The notes: generated by a model not told the origin, from the letters alone. A DNA stretch of 64,000 nt from Acinetobacter sp. ANC 4204 (GCF_002135205.1 NZ_NEFZ01000002.1:310001-374000); one strand, 5' to 3'. Positions 37,786 to 47,469 are shown, numbered from the stretch's first letter. Numbers and translations: made by a program.

Positions 37786-38649
37786 TCTCTTGCGAAAGTT
37801 AATTTTGAATCATCCAGTTGATCAGTCCAGCAATTAAATTCATCCTTAAACCAAATCGTTTCCTTCGATTTCGATAACGTTCACTAAGAATACGGAAAAC
37901 TTTAAGTTTTGAATTGATATGCTCAATTGTTATTCTACGACGATTGATCTCTCTATTGATGCTTTTCGCTTCTTTCGATAACTCCATATTTTTAGGTTTC
38001 TTTATGGCTATTAGCAGCTTACTCTTTATTTCTTTAAAGCCCTTATAGGCTAAATCAGCCATAATACACTTAAAATTTACAAACTCTTTAGCATATTTTC
38101 TTGCTATCGTTAAATCATGTCTGCGTCCAGTAGCAACTTGAATACTGATGATTTGATTCAGGTTTGGACTAAAAATAACTTGTGTTTTAAGCGTATGTTT
38201 TTTCTTTTTACCGCTATAGTAATTTACTTGTTTTTTTAGGACGCTCTATCTGTGATTCAGTCACATCTACAATCACGAAATCAAGCTCTTTTATTTTGGG
38301 ATCTCTTTTAGGTAGTGAAAATTGACGTGATCGCATGAGTGCCGTTTCGACTTTATGAATCGTTCGGTTTACATTACTTTCTGCAATATCATAAGCTGCT
38401 GCTAACTCAATTTGAGTGCTATATGAGCGTAAGTAATTAAAAGTTAATAATAATTGGTCTTCAATCGTTAATGTGTGTGGACGACCAGATTTTTTCTTTG
38501 CTCTTTCTGCTTCTTGCAGAATAGTAACCATTTGGACAAATAAAGGACGTGGAACTCCAACTAATCGTTTGAATTCCTTATCATTAAATCGTGTTAAATT
38601 TTCATATCTCATCTGTTCAGTATAAACCACTTCTTACTTTCGCAAGAGA
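37786..38649 (-). mobile_element. IS5-family insertion sequence
   Basis: 864 bp bounded by perfect 14-bp inverted repeats TCTCTTGCGAAAGT (37786-37799) and ACTTTCGCAAGAGA (38636-38649). It contains a DDE transposase split in two frames. No target-site duplication is visible (flanks ATATG and TCTAA), so flank change or a short duplication cannot be excluded. It is inserted between the HEPN-like gene and metG, without interrupting a recognisable gene. Confidence 0.85.
37799..38630 (-). pseudogene. IS5-family transposase, frameshifted
   Basis: Start ATG at 38630. The first frame gives 138 aa: a helix-turn-helix part (SGRPHTLTIEDQLLLTF, YDIAESNVNRTIHKVE) and the first catalytic Asp in VIVDVTES, then it runs into a stop after ERPKKTSKLL. 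In the +1 frame the protein continues as NYYSGKKKKHTLKTQ through the second Asp (MADLAYKG) and Glu (RRRITIEHINSKLK) to the stop at 37799. The switch lies at a run of seven A (38231-38237 on the complement). Removing one A would restore a single protein. It could be an inactivating insertion or a slippage site. Confidence 0.78.
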
Positions 38650-38882
38650 TCTAATCTTTCATGAAAAGATGAATAAACTATTTTATGCCGTTTTAAACCA
38701 TGTATTTCCGATTATTTTTTCACTGTCTTGCTCAAATTAATGATTGCTGCTCAATCTAGCGATCAACTCATACAAGCTTTAGCCTCATTTGAAAACTTTT
38801 CACCGATTCACTTGTGCAAGTCGCGGCTATCTAAGGTAAAATCGTTGACCTTATATAAAATACGAATGAGAGAGTCATATCC

Positions 38883-40940
38883 GTGCGTAATATTTTAGTC
38901 ACTAACGCCCTACCATACGCCAATGGCCCCATCCATATGGGACACTTACTCGGTTATATCCAAGCAGATATTTGGGTTCGTGCCATGCGTGCAATGGGAC
39001 ACGATGTGACTTATGTATGTGCGGATGATGCTCACGGTACAGCCATCATGCTACGTGCCGAAGCAAATGGTATTTCACCTGAAGATCAAATTGCCAACGT
39101 ACAAAAAGAGCACATTCGTGACTTTGACGGTTTCGGTGTACATTTCGATCATTATGATTCGACCAATAGTGATGAAAACAAAGCACGCTCTTCCGAGATT
39201 TATATTAAGAACCGTGAAGCAGGCAATATTGCCATCCGTCCTGTCAATCAGCTGTTTGATCCTGAAAAAGGCATGTTCCTGTCTGACCGTTTCATTAAAG
39301 GCACATGCCCAAAATGTAAGTCGGAAGATCAATATGGCGATGCGTGTGAAGTCTGCGGTACAACATACAACGCGACTGAGCTTTTAAACCCAAAATCGAC
39401 TTTGAGTGGTGCAACGCCTGTAGAGAAATCTTCAGATCATTACTTCTTTAAACTGCCGAATTTCTCAGAATATTTACAAAAATGGACGCGTGACCAAGGT
39501 CGCTTACCAGTTTCGATTGCCAATAAACTGGATGAATGGTTTGAAGCTGGTTTATCAGACTGGGATATTTCACGTGATGCACCGTATTTCGGTTTTGAAA
39601 TTCCAGATGCGCCGAACAAATATTTCTATGTTTGGGTCGATGCGCCGATTGGTTATATGTCGAGTTTTGAAAACTACATCAAGACTAAACGTCCTGATTT
39701 AAGTTTTGACGACTTTTGGAAGAAAGACTCTGACAAAGAAGTCTATCACTTCATTGGTAAAGACATTGTTTACTTCCATGCGCTGTTCTGGCCTGCAATG
39801 CTTGAAGGTGCAAACTACCGTACGCCATCAGGTTTATTCGTCAATGGTTTCTTGACTGTAAACGGTCAGAAGATGTCGAAGTCTCGCGGGACATTCATCA
39901 AAGCTGAAACGTATTTAGAGCACTTAAACCCTGAGTACTTACGCTACTATTTCGCGTCTAAACTGTCTGATAAAGTTGAAGACTCTGATTTGAACTTGGA
40001 TGATTTCGTTCAGAAAGTAAACTCTGACTTAGTCGGTAAAGTGGTAAATATTGCCAGCCGTTGTGCAAAATTCATCAACACCAAGTTTGATAATAAGTTA
40101 AGTGTAACTTGTGCAGAGCCTGAATTGGTTCAAAGCTTTATTGATGCGGGCGACTCAATTGCGAAAGCCTATGAAGCACGTGAGTTCTCTGCTGCGATTC
40201 GTGAAATCATGGCACTTGCAGACAAAGCTAACCAATATATTGATGAGAAAAAACCTTGGGCTTTAGCCAAAGTTGAAGGCGAAGAACAGCAAGTACACGA
40301 TGTTTGTTCGGTGGGGATTAACCTATTCCGTCAATTGGCTGTGTACCTTGCGCCTGTACTTCCAACTTTAGCGGCTCAAGTACAAGAGTTCTTAAAACTA
40401 GACTGCTTTGACTTTGCTTCTGCTCAAACGGCATTGGTCGATCATGAAATTGCATTGTTCCAACCGTTAATGCAACGTGTAGACCCGAAAGCGGTTGCAG
40501 CCATGGTTGATGCATCTAAAGACTCTTTAGCTGCTGCGACAGAAGCGCCAAAAGTGGAAAAGAAAAAAGAGAAGAAAGCTTCGACTAAGCCTGAGCCTAA
40601 AGTGGGTGAAGCTGAAATTATTGGTATTGAAGACTTTATGAAAGTTGACCTACGTGTAGCTGAAGTTTTAGAAGCTGCAACAGTAGAAGGTTCTGATAAA
40701 TTACTTCAATTAACTTTAAATGTAGGTGAAGCTGAACCACGTAATGTGTTTAGTGGTATTCGTGAGTTTTATCAGCCAGAAGACTTAAAAGGCAAATTAG
40801 TGGTGATGGTGGCTAACCTTGCGCCACGTAAGATGCGTTTTGGTATTTCTAACGGTATGGTACTTGCCGCAGGTAATGGTGAAGGTGTTTGGGTGATCTC
40901 ACCTGAATCTGGTGCTAAAGCTGGTGATAAAGTGTCTTAA
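38883..40940 (+). CDS. metG: Methionyl-tRNA synthetase
   Basis: Class I synthetase of 685 aa that charges tRNA-Met. Start is GTG at 38883 with GAGAGAG upstream, giving [20 protein letters not shown] with the HIGH-type HMGH. The zinc-binding knuckle CPKC and CEVC lies at about 140-160, KMSKS in [11 protein letters not shown] at about 330, and the anticodon domain to about 550. A Lys-rich linker (KKKEKKAST) leads to a C-terminal EMAP/Trbp111-type tRNA-binding domain ([30 protein letters not shown]). This is the long dimeric form. Single gene with its own terminator. Confidence 0.97.
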   Translation: MRNILVTNALPYANGPIHMGHLLGYIQADIWVRAMRAMGHDVTYVCADDAHGTAIMLRAEANGISPEDQIANVQKEHIRDFDGFGVHFDHYDSTNSDENKARSSEIYIKNREAGNIAIRPVNQLFDPEKGMFLSDRFIKGTCPKCKSEDQYGDACEVCGTTYNATELLNPKSTLSGATPVEKSSDHYFFKLPNFSEYLQKWTRDQGRLPVSIANKLDEWFEAGLSDWDISRDAPYFGFEIPDAPNKYFYVWVDAPIGYMSSFENYIKTKRPDLSFDDFWKKDSDKEVYHFIGKDIVYFHALFWPAMLEGANYRTPSGLFVNGFLTVNGQKMSKSRGTFIKAETYLEHLNPEYLRYYFASKLSDKVEDSDLNLDDFVQKVNSDLVGKVVNIASRCAKFINTKFDNKLSVTCAEPELVQSFIDAGDSIAKAYEAREFSAAIREIMALADKANQYIDEKKPWALAKVEGEEQQVHDVCSVGINLFRQLAVYLAPVLPTLAAQVQEFLKLDCFDFASAQTALVDHEIALFQPLMQRVDPKAVAAMVDASKDSLAAATEAPKVEKKKEKKASTKPEPKVGEAEIIGIEDFMKVDLRVAEVLEAATVEGSDKLLQLTLNVGEAEPRNVFSGIREFYQPEDLKGKLVVMVANLAPRKMRFGISNGMVLAAGNGEGVWVISPESGAKAGDKVS

Positions 40941-40959
40941 GATTTAGATCTGAGATGAG

Positions 40960-40990
40960 AAAAAGCCTCTACTTTGTAGGGGCTTTTTAT
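40960..40990 (+). terminator. Terminator after metG
   Basis: Stem AAAAAGCCTCTAC / GTAGGGGCTTTTT (one G-T pair) with loop TTT. Confidence 0.85.
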
Positions 40991-41094
40991 TGGGTGTAAA
41001 TTGAATTAACATTAGATATAAGTAATCGAATTTAATGTTCTATTATTATTTAAAGAGCTTAAATTATAAATAAAACCCTGATTAGGAGCAGATC

Positions 41095-42195
41095 ATGGAC
41101 AATCAAGAAAACAATTTAAGCTTCTTAGATGTCGAATTATTATTAAATGAAGTTGGCGCTGAAAATCCAAACTTAGCTAATCTTATACGTAAAATAATTT
41201 ATGATTCACCGACAAAGAAAATGAATACTCATGCAAGAGAAGTCATAAGCAAAATCATCAATAATCAAAAAAATAATGATAAAAAATGCCAGCATAATGG
41301 TTGTAATGCAAAGAGTATTAATTCTCATGTAATTTCAAAAAATAAATTAGATAATTTTTTAGGAAATAAAATTAACGATAAAATTATTATAGATGTTTTA
41401 GATCTAGATTTAAAAGAAAACCCATATAAATATAATTTTAAGCAGAAATCAACCAAATTTTCTTGTTCATTTTTTGGATATTGTAGAGATCATGATCGGG
41501 ATTTATTTAATGAGTTAGATAATGCAGGAATTTTGTATAACAACAAATTACTCAATTACCAATACCTCAGAATGTTATATGAAAATATCCGAAATTTGGA
41601 GTCTGAACTCAAAGTTTTTGAAAATATTTTTAACGAACTTAAATCTTTAAATAATCAAAGTCCAAATGATATCTCTACAGATTTTATAAATACTAGAGAA
41701 GAGAAGTTAAAAAATACAAAAAATAGATTAGAACGATCAAAAGAAATTTATCAAAAAATTTGGCAAGGTTTAGTTACGGGTGTTTTTTATATTACTAGCA
41801 AAAAATATAGACTAAAAAAATCAGGAATTATATTTTCACATTTTTTTGATTTAACAAAAGGTGATGATAAAGAACCATATACTTTTTTTATACTAAAAGA
41901 AGAATATAAAAAAACTTCATATATTTATGTTGGGACATTATGTAATGAAAATTCCATTGAAATCTTTGAGTCTTTAGATTTACATAAATTTGAAGGAAAA
42001 CAATTTTTAACAGAGCTTATGCTTGATTCAAAAGATAAACTTATATTTTCTACAGAATTTAAAAAGCAAATAAACGAAAAAGAACTTAGTATTTTTCTGA
42101 AAAATCAAGATTTATTTCCCAATGAGCCAATTGAAATATTTTTAATACAGGAAATTTTATTTAATTCCGAAAAAAAATTATACTTTTACACGTGA
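41095..42195 (+). CDS. A/T-rich orphan protein with Cys/His zinc-type motif
   Basis: Protein of 366 aa encoded by markedly A/T-rich DNA compared with its neighbours, suggesting recent transfer. A clear AGGAG lies 6 bases before the ATG. Residues 65-78 read CQHNGCNAKSINSH (Cys65, Cys70, His78); residues 124-133 read CSFFGYCRDH (Cys124, Cys130, His133), followed by DRDLF. Such C-x4-C ... S-H ... C-x5-C-x2-H-D patterns occur in treble-clef or HNH-like zinc domains. Residues about 155-225 form a coiled coil (NLESELKVFENIF; TREEKLKNTKNRLERSKEIY), and the C-terminal third is a mixed fold of unknown type. I do not recognise a named family. A nuclease or defence role is speculation from composition, zinc motif and isolation. 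Confidence 0.6.
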   Translation: MDNQENNLSFLDVELLLNEVGAENPNLANLIRKIIYDSPTKKMNTHAREVISKIINNQKNNDKKCQHNGCNAKSINSHVISKNKLDNFLGNKINDKIIIDVLDLDLKENPYKYNFKQKSTKFSCSFFGYCRDHDRDLFNELDNAGILYNNKLLNYQYLRMLYENIRNLESELKVFENIFNELKSLNNQSPNDISTDFINTREEKLKNTKNRLERSKEIYQKIWQGLVTGVFYITSKKYRLKKSGIIFSHFFDLTKGDDKEPYTFFILKEEYKKTSYIYVGTLCNENSIEIFESLDLHKFEGKQFLTELMLDSKDKLIFSTEFKKQINEKELSIFLKNQDLFPNEPIEIFLIQEILFNSEKKLYFYT

Positions 42196-42242
42196 TCTAT
42201 TCATGTTAAAAATAATCACTATTTTAAATTTATAAGAATCAT

Positions 42243-43211
42243 ATGAAAAACCTAAAACCAATCTTCGTTACATTAAGCTTATTAACAGCACCATTAACTC
42301 AAGCCATCACTCCTGTCGAGCCAACCAAAACCAATCCACAGGTTGCAGGCTACTACCAATATCAAGCAGATGACGTACAAATCACAGCCCTGCTAGATGG
42401 TACAAACTTTATGTCACCAAGCTTGTTTAAAGACATTCCACAACAACAAGTTCACGAGATTTTAAAGAAATACTATGCAGATCAAGAGAAAGGCGTACAA
42501 ACCTCTATCAATGCGTTCCTCGTCAATACAGGAAAATCTCTAGTATTAGTAGATAGCGGTGCAGCCAGCTGCTTCGGTGCACACTTAGGTTCAGTTCTAA
42601 CGAACCTAAAAGCATCAGGCTATCAACCTGAGCAAGTTGATACCATTCTACTCACACATCTACATCCCGACCATGTCTGTGGTATCAGTAAAGATGGCGT
42701 TGCCAATTTTCCTAATGCAACCGTTTACGTTTCCAATGATGAAGCGAACTATTGGCTAAACCCGAAACAAGTCAGCCAACTCCCGAAAGAAAAACAAGCA
42801 GGCTACTTAGGAACTGTTGAAAAAATTAAACAAGCCATTGCACCCTATCAAGCCAAACAACGCTTCAAAACGTATCAATTGGGCGATCAAATTCAGGGCT
42901 TTAAAGTGATTAATACCGCGGGGCATACACCCGGACATTTTAGCTATGAGTTAAAAACCAAAGATGAAACGATGGTCTTTATTGGTGACATTGTGCACTC
43001 ACATACCGTGCAATTTGATAAACCTACAACGGCAATTGATTATGATATCGACCCGAAAAAAGCAATACAAACCCGCTTAAAGCAATTTGCAGAATATGCG
43101 AAAGGCGGGCAAACCATTGCAGCACCACACTTGCCATTCCCCGGCATTGGGCATATTTATTCAGCAGATGGTAAAAGCTATCAATGGATTCCTGTGCATT
43201 TTAAGGATTGA
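42243..43211 (+). CDS. Exported metallo-beta-lactamase-fold hydrolase
   Basis: Protein of 322 aa with a signal peptide (MKNLKPIFVTLSLLTAPLTQA) and therefore periplasmic. The MBL-fold metal site is visible: THLHPDHV (H-x-H-x-D-H, near residues 138-143), the third-site His in TAGHTPGHFSYE (about 228), Asp in VFIGDIVH and a C-terminal His in APHLPFPG. Related periplasmic MBL proteins include lactonases and arylsulfatase-like enzymes; the substrate is undetermined. ATG at 42243 closely follows the A/T-rich gene, with no operon evidence. Confidence 0.82.
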   Translation: MKNLKPIFVTLSLLTAPLTQAITPVEPTKTNPQVAGYYQYQADDVQITALLDGTNFMSPSLFKDIPQQQVHEILKKYYADQEKGVQTSINAFLVNTGKSLVLVDSGAASCFGAHLGSVLTNLKASGYQPEQVDTILLTHLHPDHVCGISKDGVANFPNATVYVSNDEANYWLNPKQVSQLPKEKQAGYLGTVEKIKQAIAPYQAKQRFKTYQLGDQIQGFKVINTAGHTPGHFSYELKTKDETMVFIGDIVHSHTVQFDKPTTAIDYDIDPKKAIQTRLKQFAEYAKGGQTIAAPHLPFPGIGHIYSADGKSYQWIPVHFKD

Positions 43212-43218
43212 TGAAATA

Positions 43219-43247
43219 TAAAAAACCCTCTCATTTTTGGAGAGGGT
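43219..43247 (-). terminator. Terminator of the LysE gene at 43266
   Basis: Stem ACCCTCTC / GAGAGGGT; on the minus strand the T run follows the hairpin. The spacing suits the minus-strand gene and may also end the converging MBL gene. Confidence 0.75.
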
Positions 43248-43265
43248 GAGCCTGAGCTCAAACAG

Positions 43266-43889
43266 TTACTTCATTCCAAAAATAAGTTTTAAACCCAATC
43301 CCGTCATCACAGCCCCAGCAACACGATCAAATACTTTCTTAAACTTTAAATATACACGACGTGGCTTTTCCGCAGACAAGGCAACCGCCACAAGCGAATA
43401 CCAACCTGCATCAATAAAAAAGCACAGCATCGGCAATACCACATAGAAATAAGTTGGAATTTCTTTGGGTAAAAGTGCAGTAAAAATACTGGCAAGAATA
43501 ATGGCAATTTTAGGATTACTGAGCTGAGTAATCAGCCCCAACCGAAAAGCCTGTACATAACTCATCGTCTTTACAGAACCATTTACAGCTTCCATCGGTT
43601 CTTTAGCATGTTTAATGATTTTATACGCCAGCCAAAGTAAGTACAAACCGCCAAAAACTTTCAAAGCAATATAAGCGGACGGTACAGCCAACAAAATTGC
43701 TTGTAACCCCATGACTGCAAGCAAACCAAACAATGCAGCGCCTGTGCCTGTACCTAAAGCAGTAAATAAACCATGTTTACGTGAAATCGCAATTGAATTT
43801 TTGGCGACATAAATAAATGTTGGACCAGGACTAATAGCACCTAACATTAATGCCAAAGTAATAGAGCCTAAAATCAATAATGATTCCAA
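43266..43889 (-). CDS. LysE/RhtB family exporter
   Basis: Six-helix inner-membrane exporter of 207 aa. The family motif is at the N-terminus (GAISPGPTFIYVAKNSIAISRKHGLFTALGTGTGA), with NPKIAIILASIFTALLP in the second half and a C-terminal helix GAVMTGLGLKLIF. The AKNSIAISRKHGLFTALGTG variant fits the RhtB/threonine-type group more closely than the other LysE copy at 32675. Substrate not defined. Single gene with its own terminator. Confidence 0.82.
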   Translation of the reverse strand: MESLLILGSITLALMLGAISPGPTFIYVAKNSIAISRKHGLFTALGTGTGAALFGLLAVMGLQAILLAVPSAYIALKVFGGLYLLWLAYKIIKHAKEPMEAVNGSVKTMSYVQAFRLGLITQLSNPKIAIILASIFTALLPKEIPTYFYVVLPMLCFFIDAGWYSLVAVALSAEKPRRVYLKFKKVFDRVAGAVMTGLGLKLIFGMK

Positions 43890-44330
43890 GAGTGACCTCT
43901 AAGTTGAGAGAATTTGATCAGCAACGATTTTACGCTAAACAAGGTTGTTACGATATTCACTTTATCAATTATTTTTCACGTTTATATTTCAATGTATAGG
44001 CTTTACGCCATTCAATTATATCTTTTAATGATCAATAAAAAGCCTATTTCTAAAGAAATTTAGGCATAGGCAATCGTAAAAACAACAATAGAGCAATTAC
44101 TCCATAAAAAATAATAACATCAATTATTTAGATCATATTCAATTTTAATAAAAAGACAAATGTGTATTAAAAATAACCATTATCTACATATTTTTGATTA
44201 CAAAATATAATGAGTGGATTGCTTCCCATTTCATACATTTTTCATATATAAAAAGACATACTATTTTTAAGGTTTTTCTAAACCAATTTTTTTACTTCAT
44301 AATTTTTAACATCATAATTAAAGGTGAACC
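43890..44330. other. A/T-rich intergene upstream of oleate hydratase
   Basis: 440 bp, very A/T rich. It contains a TATAAT at 44206-44211 with TCTACA 17 bp upstream (44183-44188), a plausible but weak sigma70 promoter leaving a leader of about 115 nt. No gene or repeat seen. Confidence 0.45.
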
Positions 44331-45950
44331 ATGCAAAATAAGAAGCGCACCCCATTAGACGCGCAACAGTCCCATCTTTGGATTATTGGTGGTGGTATCG
44401 CAGGTATGGCTGCTGCTGCATTTGCAATCCGTGATGCCAAAGTCCCTGCCAAAAATATCCATATTTTAGAAGAACTCGATATTTCAGGTGGCTCGATGGA
44501 CGGTGGACATACCCCGCATGCCGCACAAGCTTGGGTGACACGTGGCGGACGGATGCTCACTGATGAAACGTATCTATGCCTGTGGGATTTATTTTCCAGT
44601 ATTCCATCTTTGGAAAATCCAGACATTTCGGTACGTGAAGAGTGTCGTGAGTTTAATGAAAAAGTGAAAACCCATGCCAATGCGCGTTTAATTGATGCCG
44701 AACATGTCATTGCAGATGCTGCAAAACTTGGGCTGAATACGCTACATCGTGCACAAATGCTACGCTTATTGGCTTCAAAAGAAGAAAAAATTGGCAGCCG
44801 CCGCATAGATGAGTTTTTTGATGAGGCCTTTTTTGAAACCAATTTCTGGCGCATGTGGCGCACAACTTTCGCTTTTCAAAAATGGCACAGCGCAGCAGAA
44901 TTAAGACGCTATTTCTTACGTTTTATTCAAGAACTACCGCGTATTCATACTTTAGCAGGTGTGAAACGCACCAAGTACAACCAATATGATTCAATGATTC
45001 TGCCCTTACAGCGTTGGCTAGTCGCACAAGGTGTCGATGTGCGTTTTGGACACTATGTTACAGATGCGGACTTCATTACCAATGCTGAAACTCAAGAGCG
45101 CCATGCCTCGCGCCTATATGTACAATTGCCTGAAGGCACAGAGCAAATTAATCTAAAAGCCAATGATTTAGCCATTTTCACTTTAGGCTCTATTACCGCA
45201 GACTCGCGTTATGGTGGTAATCATGACGTACCTGCCCTCATTCGTAATCGAGAAGATCATGGCTGGACGCTTTGGGAAACGCTGGCACAAAAAGCCCCAG
45301 ACTTTGGCCGTCCCATGACTTTTTATGGCAATGTTGATGAACATAAATGGGAGTCATTTACTCTGACCATGAAAGATGATGTTCTACTTAAACGTATTAT
45401 TGACTATACAGGCAATGAACCGGGCACAGGCGCATTGATGACTTGGTACGAGTCGGGTTGGCATTTATCCATCGTGGTTCCTGCACAGCCACACTTTGCC
45501 GACTTACCTGAAGGTTTATATACCTTATGGGGCTACGGTTTCCAAATTGACCATATAGGCGATTACATCAAAAAACCAATGTCCGAAGCCACGGGGCAAG
45601 AAATTCTAACAGAGCTGATTAAACAACTCGGTTTTGAGGACATTTTAGATCATGTTTTGGCAACGACTGATGTTACTACCGCCATGATGCCATATGCCTC
45701 TGCCCTGTTTGCCTGCCGTAAACCGGGGGATCGTCCACAAGTGATTCCGCAAGGCTCACAAAACTTTGCTTTCCTTGGACAGTTTGTGGAAATTGAAGAT
45801 GACGTGGTCTTTACTGTGGAATATTCAGTTCGTGGAGCGATGCTTGCCATTTATGAATTCTTTGGGGTGGAACGTGAAATCCCTGAAATTTACAATGGTC
45901 TACTTGATCCAAAAGTGGGTTTAAAAGCTTTAGAAACAGTGTTCCACTAA
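44331..45950 (+). CDS. ohyA: Oleate hydratase
   Basis: FAD-dependent fatty-acid hydratase of 539 aa (myosin-cross-reactive antigen family), adding water to the cis-9 double bond of oleate to give 10-hydroxystearate; it may detoxify unsaturated fatty acids. The FAD-binding GGGIAGMAAAAFAIRDA is at residues 20-36, then DISGGSMDGGHTPHA with the flavin-contacting motif, and TLWGYGFQIDHIGDYIKKPMSEATGQEILTELI in the C-terminal half. The size is that of the shorter family form. ATG at 44331 is preceded by AAAGGTGA. It is followed by a strong hairpin at 45967. Confidence 0.93.
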   Translation: MQNKKRTPLDAQQSHLWIIGGGIAGMAAAAFAIRDAKVPAKNIHILEELDISGGSMDGGHTPHAAQAWVTRGGRMLTDETYLCLWDLFSSIPSLENPDISVREECREFNEKVKTHANARLIDAEHVIADAAKLGLNTLHRAQMLRLLASKEEKIGSRRIDEFFDEAFFETNFWRMWRTTFAFQKWHSAAELRRYFLRFIQELPRIHTLAGVKRTKYNQYDSMILPLQRWLVAQGVDVRFGHYVTDADFITNAETQERHASRLYVQLPEGTEQINLKANDLAIFTLGSITADSRYGGNHDVPALIRNREDHGWTLWETLAQKAPDFGRPMTFYGNVDEHKWESFTLTMKDDVLLKRIIDYTGNEPGTGALMTWYESGWHLSIVVPAQPHFADLPEGLYTLWGYGFQIDHIGDYIKKPMSEATGQEILTELIKQLGFEDILDHVLATTDVTTAMMPYASALFACRKPGDRPQVIPQGSQNFAFLGQFVEIEDDVVFTVEYSVRGAMLAIYEFFGVEREIPEIYNGLLDPKVGLKALETVFH

Positions 45951-45966
45951 GTTTTTAATATATAGC

Positions 45967-45998
45967 GATAAGAGCACGCTTCTGTGCTCTTATCACTT
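45967..45998 (+). terminator. Terminator-like hairpin after ohyA
   Basis: Perfect 11-bp stem GATAAGAGCAC / GTGCTCTTATC with loop GCTTCT and then ACTTTT; the U tract is short. Confidence 0.65.
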
Positions 45999-46096
45999 TT
46001 AAGCAAAATGTCACTTCTTCGAATTACAAAACTCATTTGAAGCTTTGATCGCACAGATGCAGTATAAGATTCATCTAAAATTTTAAAAATAAAACT

Positions 46097-46552
46097 ATGA
46101 AACTCGCCGAAGCACTTTTATTGCGTAGTGATTTACAAACCAAGCTCGCCTCTTTACAGCAACGGATCAACAATAATGTTTTGATCCAAGAAGGCGATGA
46201 ACTGAGTGAAGACCCCAATGCGCTGATGGGTGAGGCCTTTAGTGTAAATACAGAGTTACATCATCTGATTGAAAAAATTCATGCGACCAATGCTCAAGCT
46301 AAAACCAGCACAGGCCAATCCATGCTCAGTGTTTTAAACACACGTGATTTGCTCACTCAACAGCATCGTATTATCCAACAGGCCATCGACAGTTCACGAC
46401 GTGAAAATGGTCGTTATAGTTCCAGTGAAATTCGCTGGGTTAAAACCATTACGGTTGCAGACTTGCAAAAACAAGCCGATGCAATTAGCCAACAACTCAG
46501 GCAAAATAACTTAGAGATTCAAGCTTCAAATTGGCAAATCGAACTGATCTAA
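46097..46552 (+). CDS. DIP1984 family protein
   Basis: Soluble helical protein of 151 aa. The pattern KLAEALLLRSDLQTKLASLQQRI, then VQEGD-like VLIQEGDELSEDP, LIEKIHATNAQA and SEIRWVKTITVADLQKQADAIS matches the DIP1984 (septicolysin-like) family. Function unknown despite the historic name. Single gene on the plus strand; the convergent neighbour is a small lipoprotein. Confidence 0.75.
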   Translation: MKLAEALLLRSDLQTKLASLQQRINNNVLIQEGDELSEDPNALMGEAFSVNTELHHLIEKIHATNAQAKTSTGQSMLSVLNTRDLLTQQHRIIQQAIDSSRRENGRYSSSEIRWVKTITVADLQKQADAISQQLRQNNLEIQASNWQIELI

Positions 46553-46746
46553 CCAATTTGAGCCACAACAGTTTGGGCATATTGGGCGAGTACAAGGCCT
46601 TTTATACGTTTGTAAGGCTTTAATTCAACAAACGTTTGCAGGAAGTAAGACGTCTACTTCATATTTTCACAAATCTGACGTAGCACAATGCATCTTTTAT
46701 ACTGCACATCGCACCTTGCACCACCATGTACTGACAATATGCCTCC

Positions 46747-46965
46747 CTATTTTACATCTTCGTAGGCATCAGCCTGTCTAGGCGTTTTCTGATTAAAAGC
46801 CATTTCTTGTGATGGAAGTTTATAGTCACGATCATGCACAGGAACACCGCCAATAATCATGGTACGAGCCTCAGTTCTAGGCTGATTCAAATCCTTTTTT
46901 GCATCACATGCAGTTAGCTGAGTGAGCAATAAAACCAATACTAGGGTAGATAAGGTTTTCATCAT
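46747..46965 (-). CDS. Small lipoprotein of unknown function
   Basis: 72-aa protein. A lipoprotein signal (MMKTLSTLVLVLLLTQLTAC, lipobox LTAC with Cys20) is followed by a short polar tail with the distinctive RTMIIGGVPVHDRDYKLPSQEMAF. No fold can be named; a peripheral envelope role is likely. The family is not one I recognise. Confidence 0.65.
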   Translation of the reverse strand: MMKTLSTLVLVLLLTQLTACDAKKDLNQPRTEARTMIIGGVPVHDRDYKLPSQEMAFNQKTPRQADAYEDVK

Positions 46966-47234
46966 ATCCCCTCATTTATCATTATTGTGCTTTCAGCATA
47001 GCACTTTTATTTTTCCAATCCTATCGACTTTGTTACAACTCTTATCTATCTACATGATGGTTCTGTGCGTATTTTTTATTTCAAGAAAAATCAATCATTC
47101 GTTTATAAAACAATAATATAAATGATTTAAGTTAACCAAAATTCGATTTAAATATTTATCCGACGTATTGAAAAAACTATCTTGGCGGAGTCTTATCTTG
47201 TTTTATTCAATTTCTTCATCAGCCTGCGGCTCGC

Positions 47235-47260
47235 CCTACTTTTGTTTCGACAAAAGTAGG
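47235..47260. repeat. Perfect hairpin palindrome
   Basis: CCTACTTTTGT / ACAAAAGTAGG, 11 bp, around a TTCG loop. Without a T run; it is not a standard terminator. Confidence 0.7.
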
Positions 47261-47270
47261 CAAAACCATT

Positions 47271-47360
47271 GTCATCTGCAAAACCTGTTCATTCCTTGGA
47301 TTTATTCAAATATAGCGAATAAAACATTATCTTATTTACACCATGCAGGTTGCAGATGAC
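47271..47360. repeat. Long-range inverted repeat
   Basis: GTCATCTGCAAAACCTG (47271-47287) pairs with CAGGTTGCAGATGAC (47346-47360), 15 bp with a two-base bulge, enclosing 58 bp. Together with the hairpin just upstream it forms a compact folded unit that may be a REP-like or regulatory RNA element. Confidence 0.55.
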
Positions 47361-47449
47361 GTTTCCGAGTCGCCTATTTCTTATCGAAATTAGATTAAAT
47401 TAGAAAAAGACAAACGGATTTACAAAATCTTACAGGATTAAATATTTAC

Positions 47450-47469
47450 AACGGACACTTTTGTCCGTT
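47450..47469. promoter_or_regulatory. Probable TetR operator
   Basis: Perfect inverted repeat AACGGACA / TGTCCGTT around CTTT, 38 bp upstream of the tetR start. The arms and spacing suit a TetR dimer; autoregulation is inferred. Confidence 0.65.

Noticed and set aside
37780..38655. Target-site duplication around the IS5-family element
   Set aside because: Flanks ATATG and TCTAA share no direct repeat of three or more bases in the expected position.
47168..47359. 63-codon frame over the 47.2-kb hairpins
   Set aside because: The hairpin arms force the codon pattern; no ribosome site, and the protein looks like translated palindrome.
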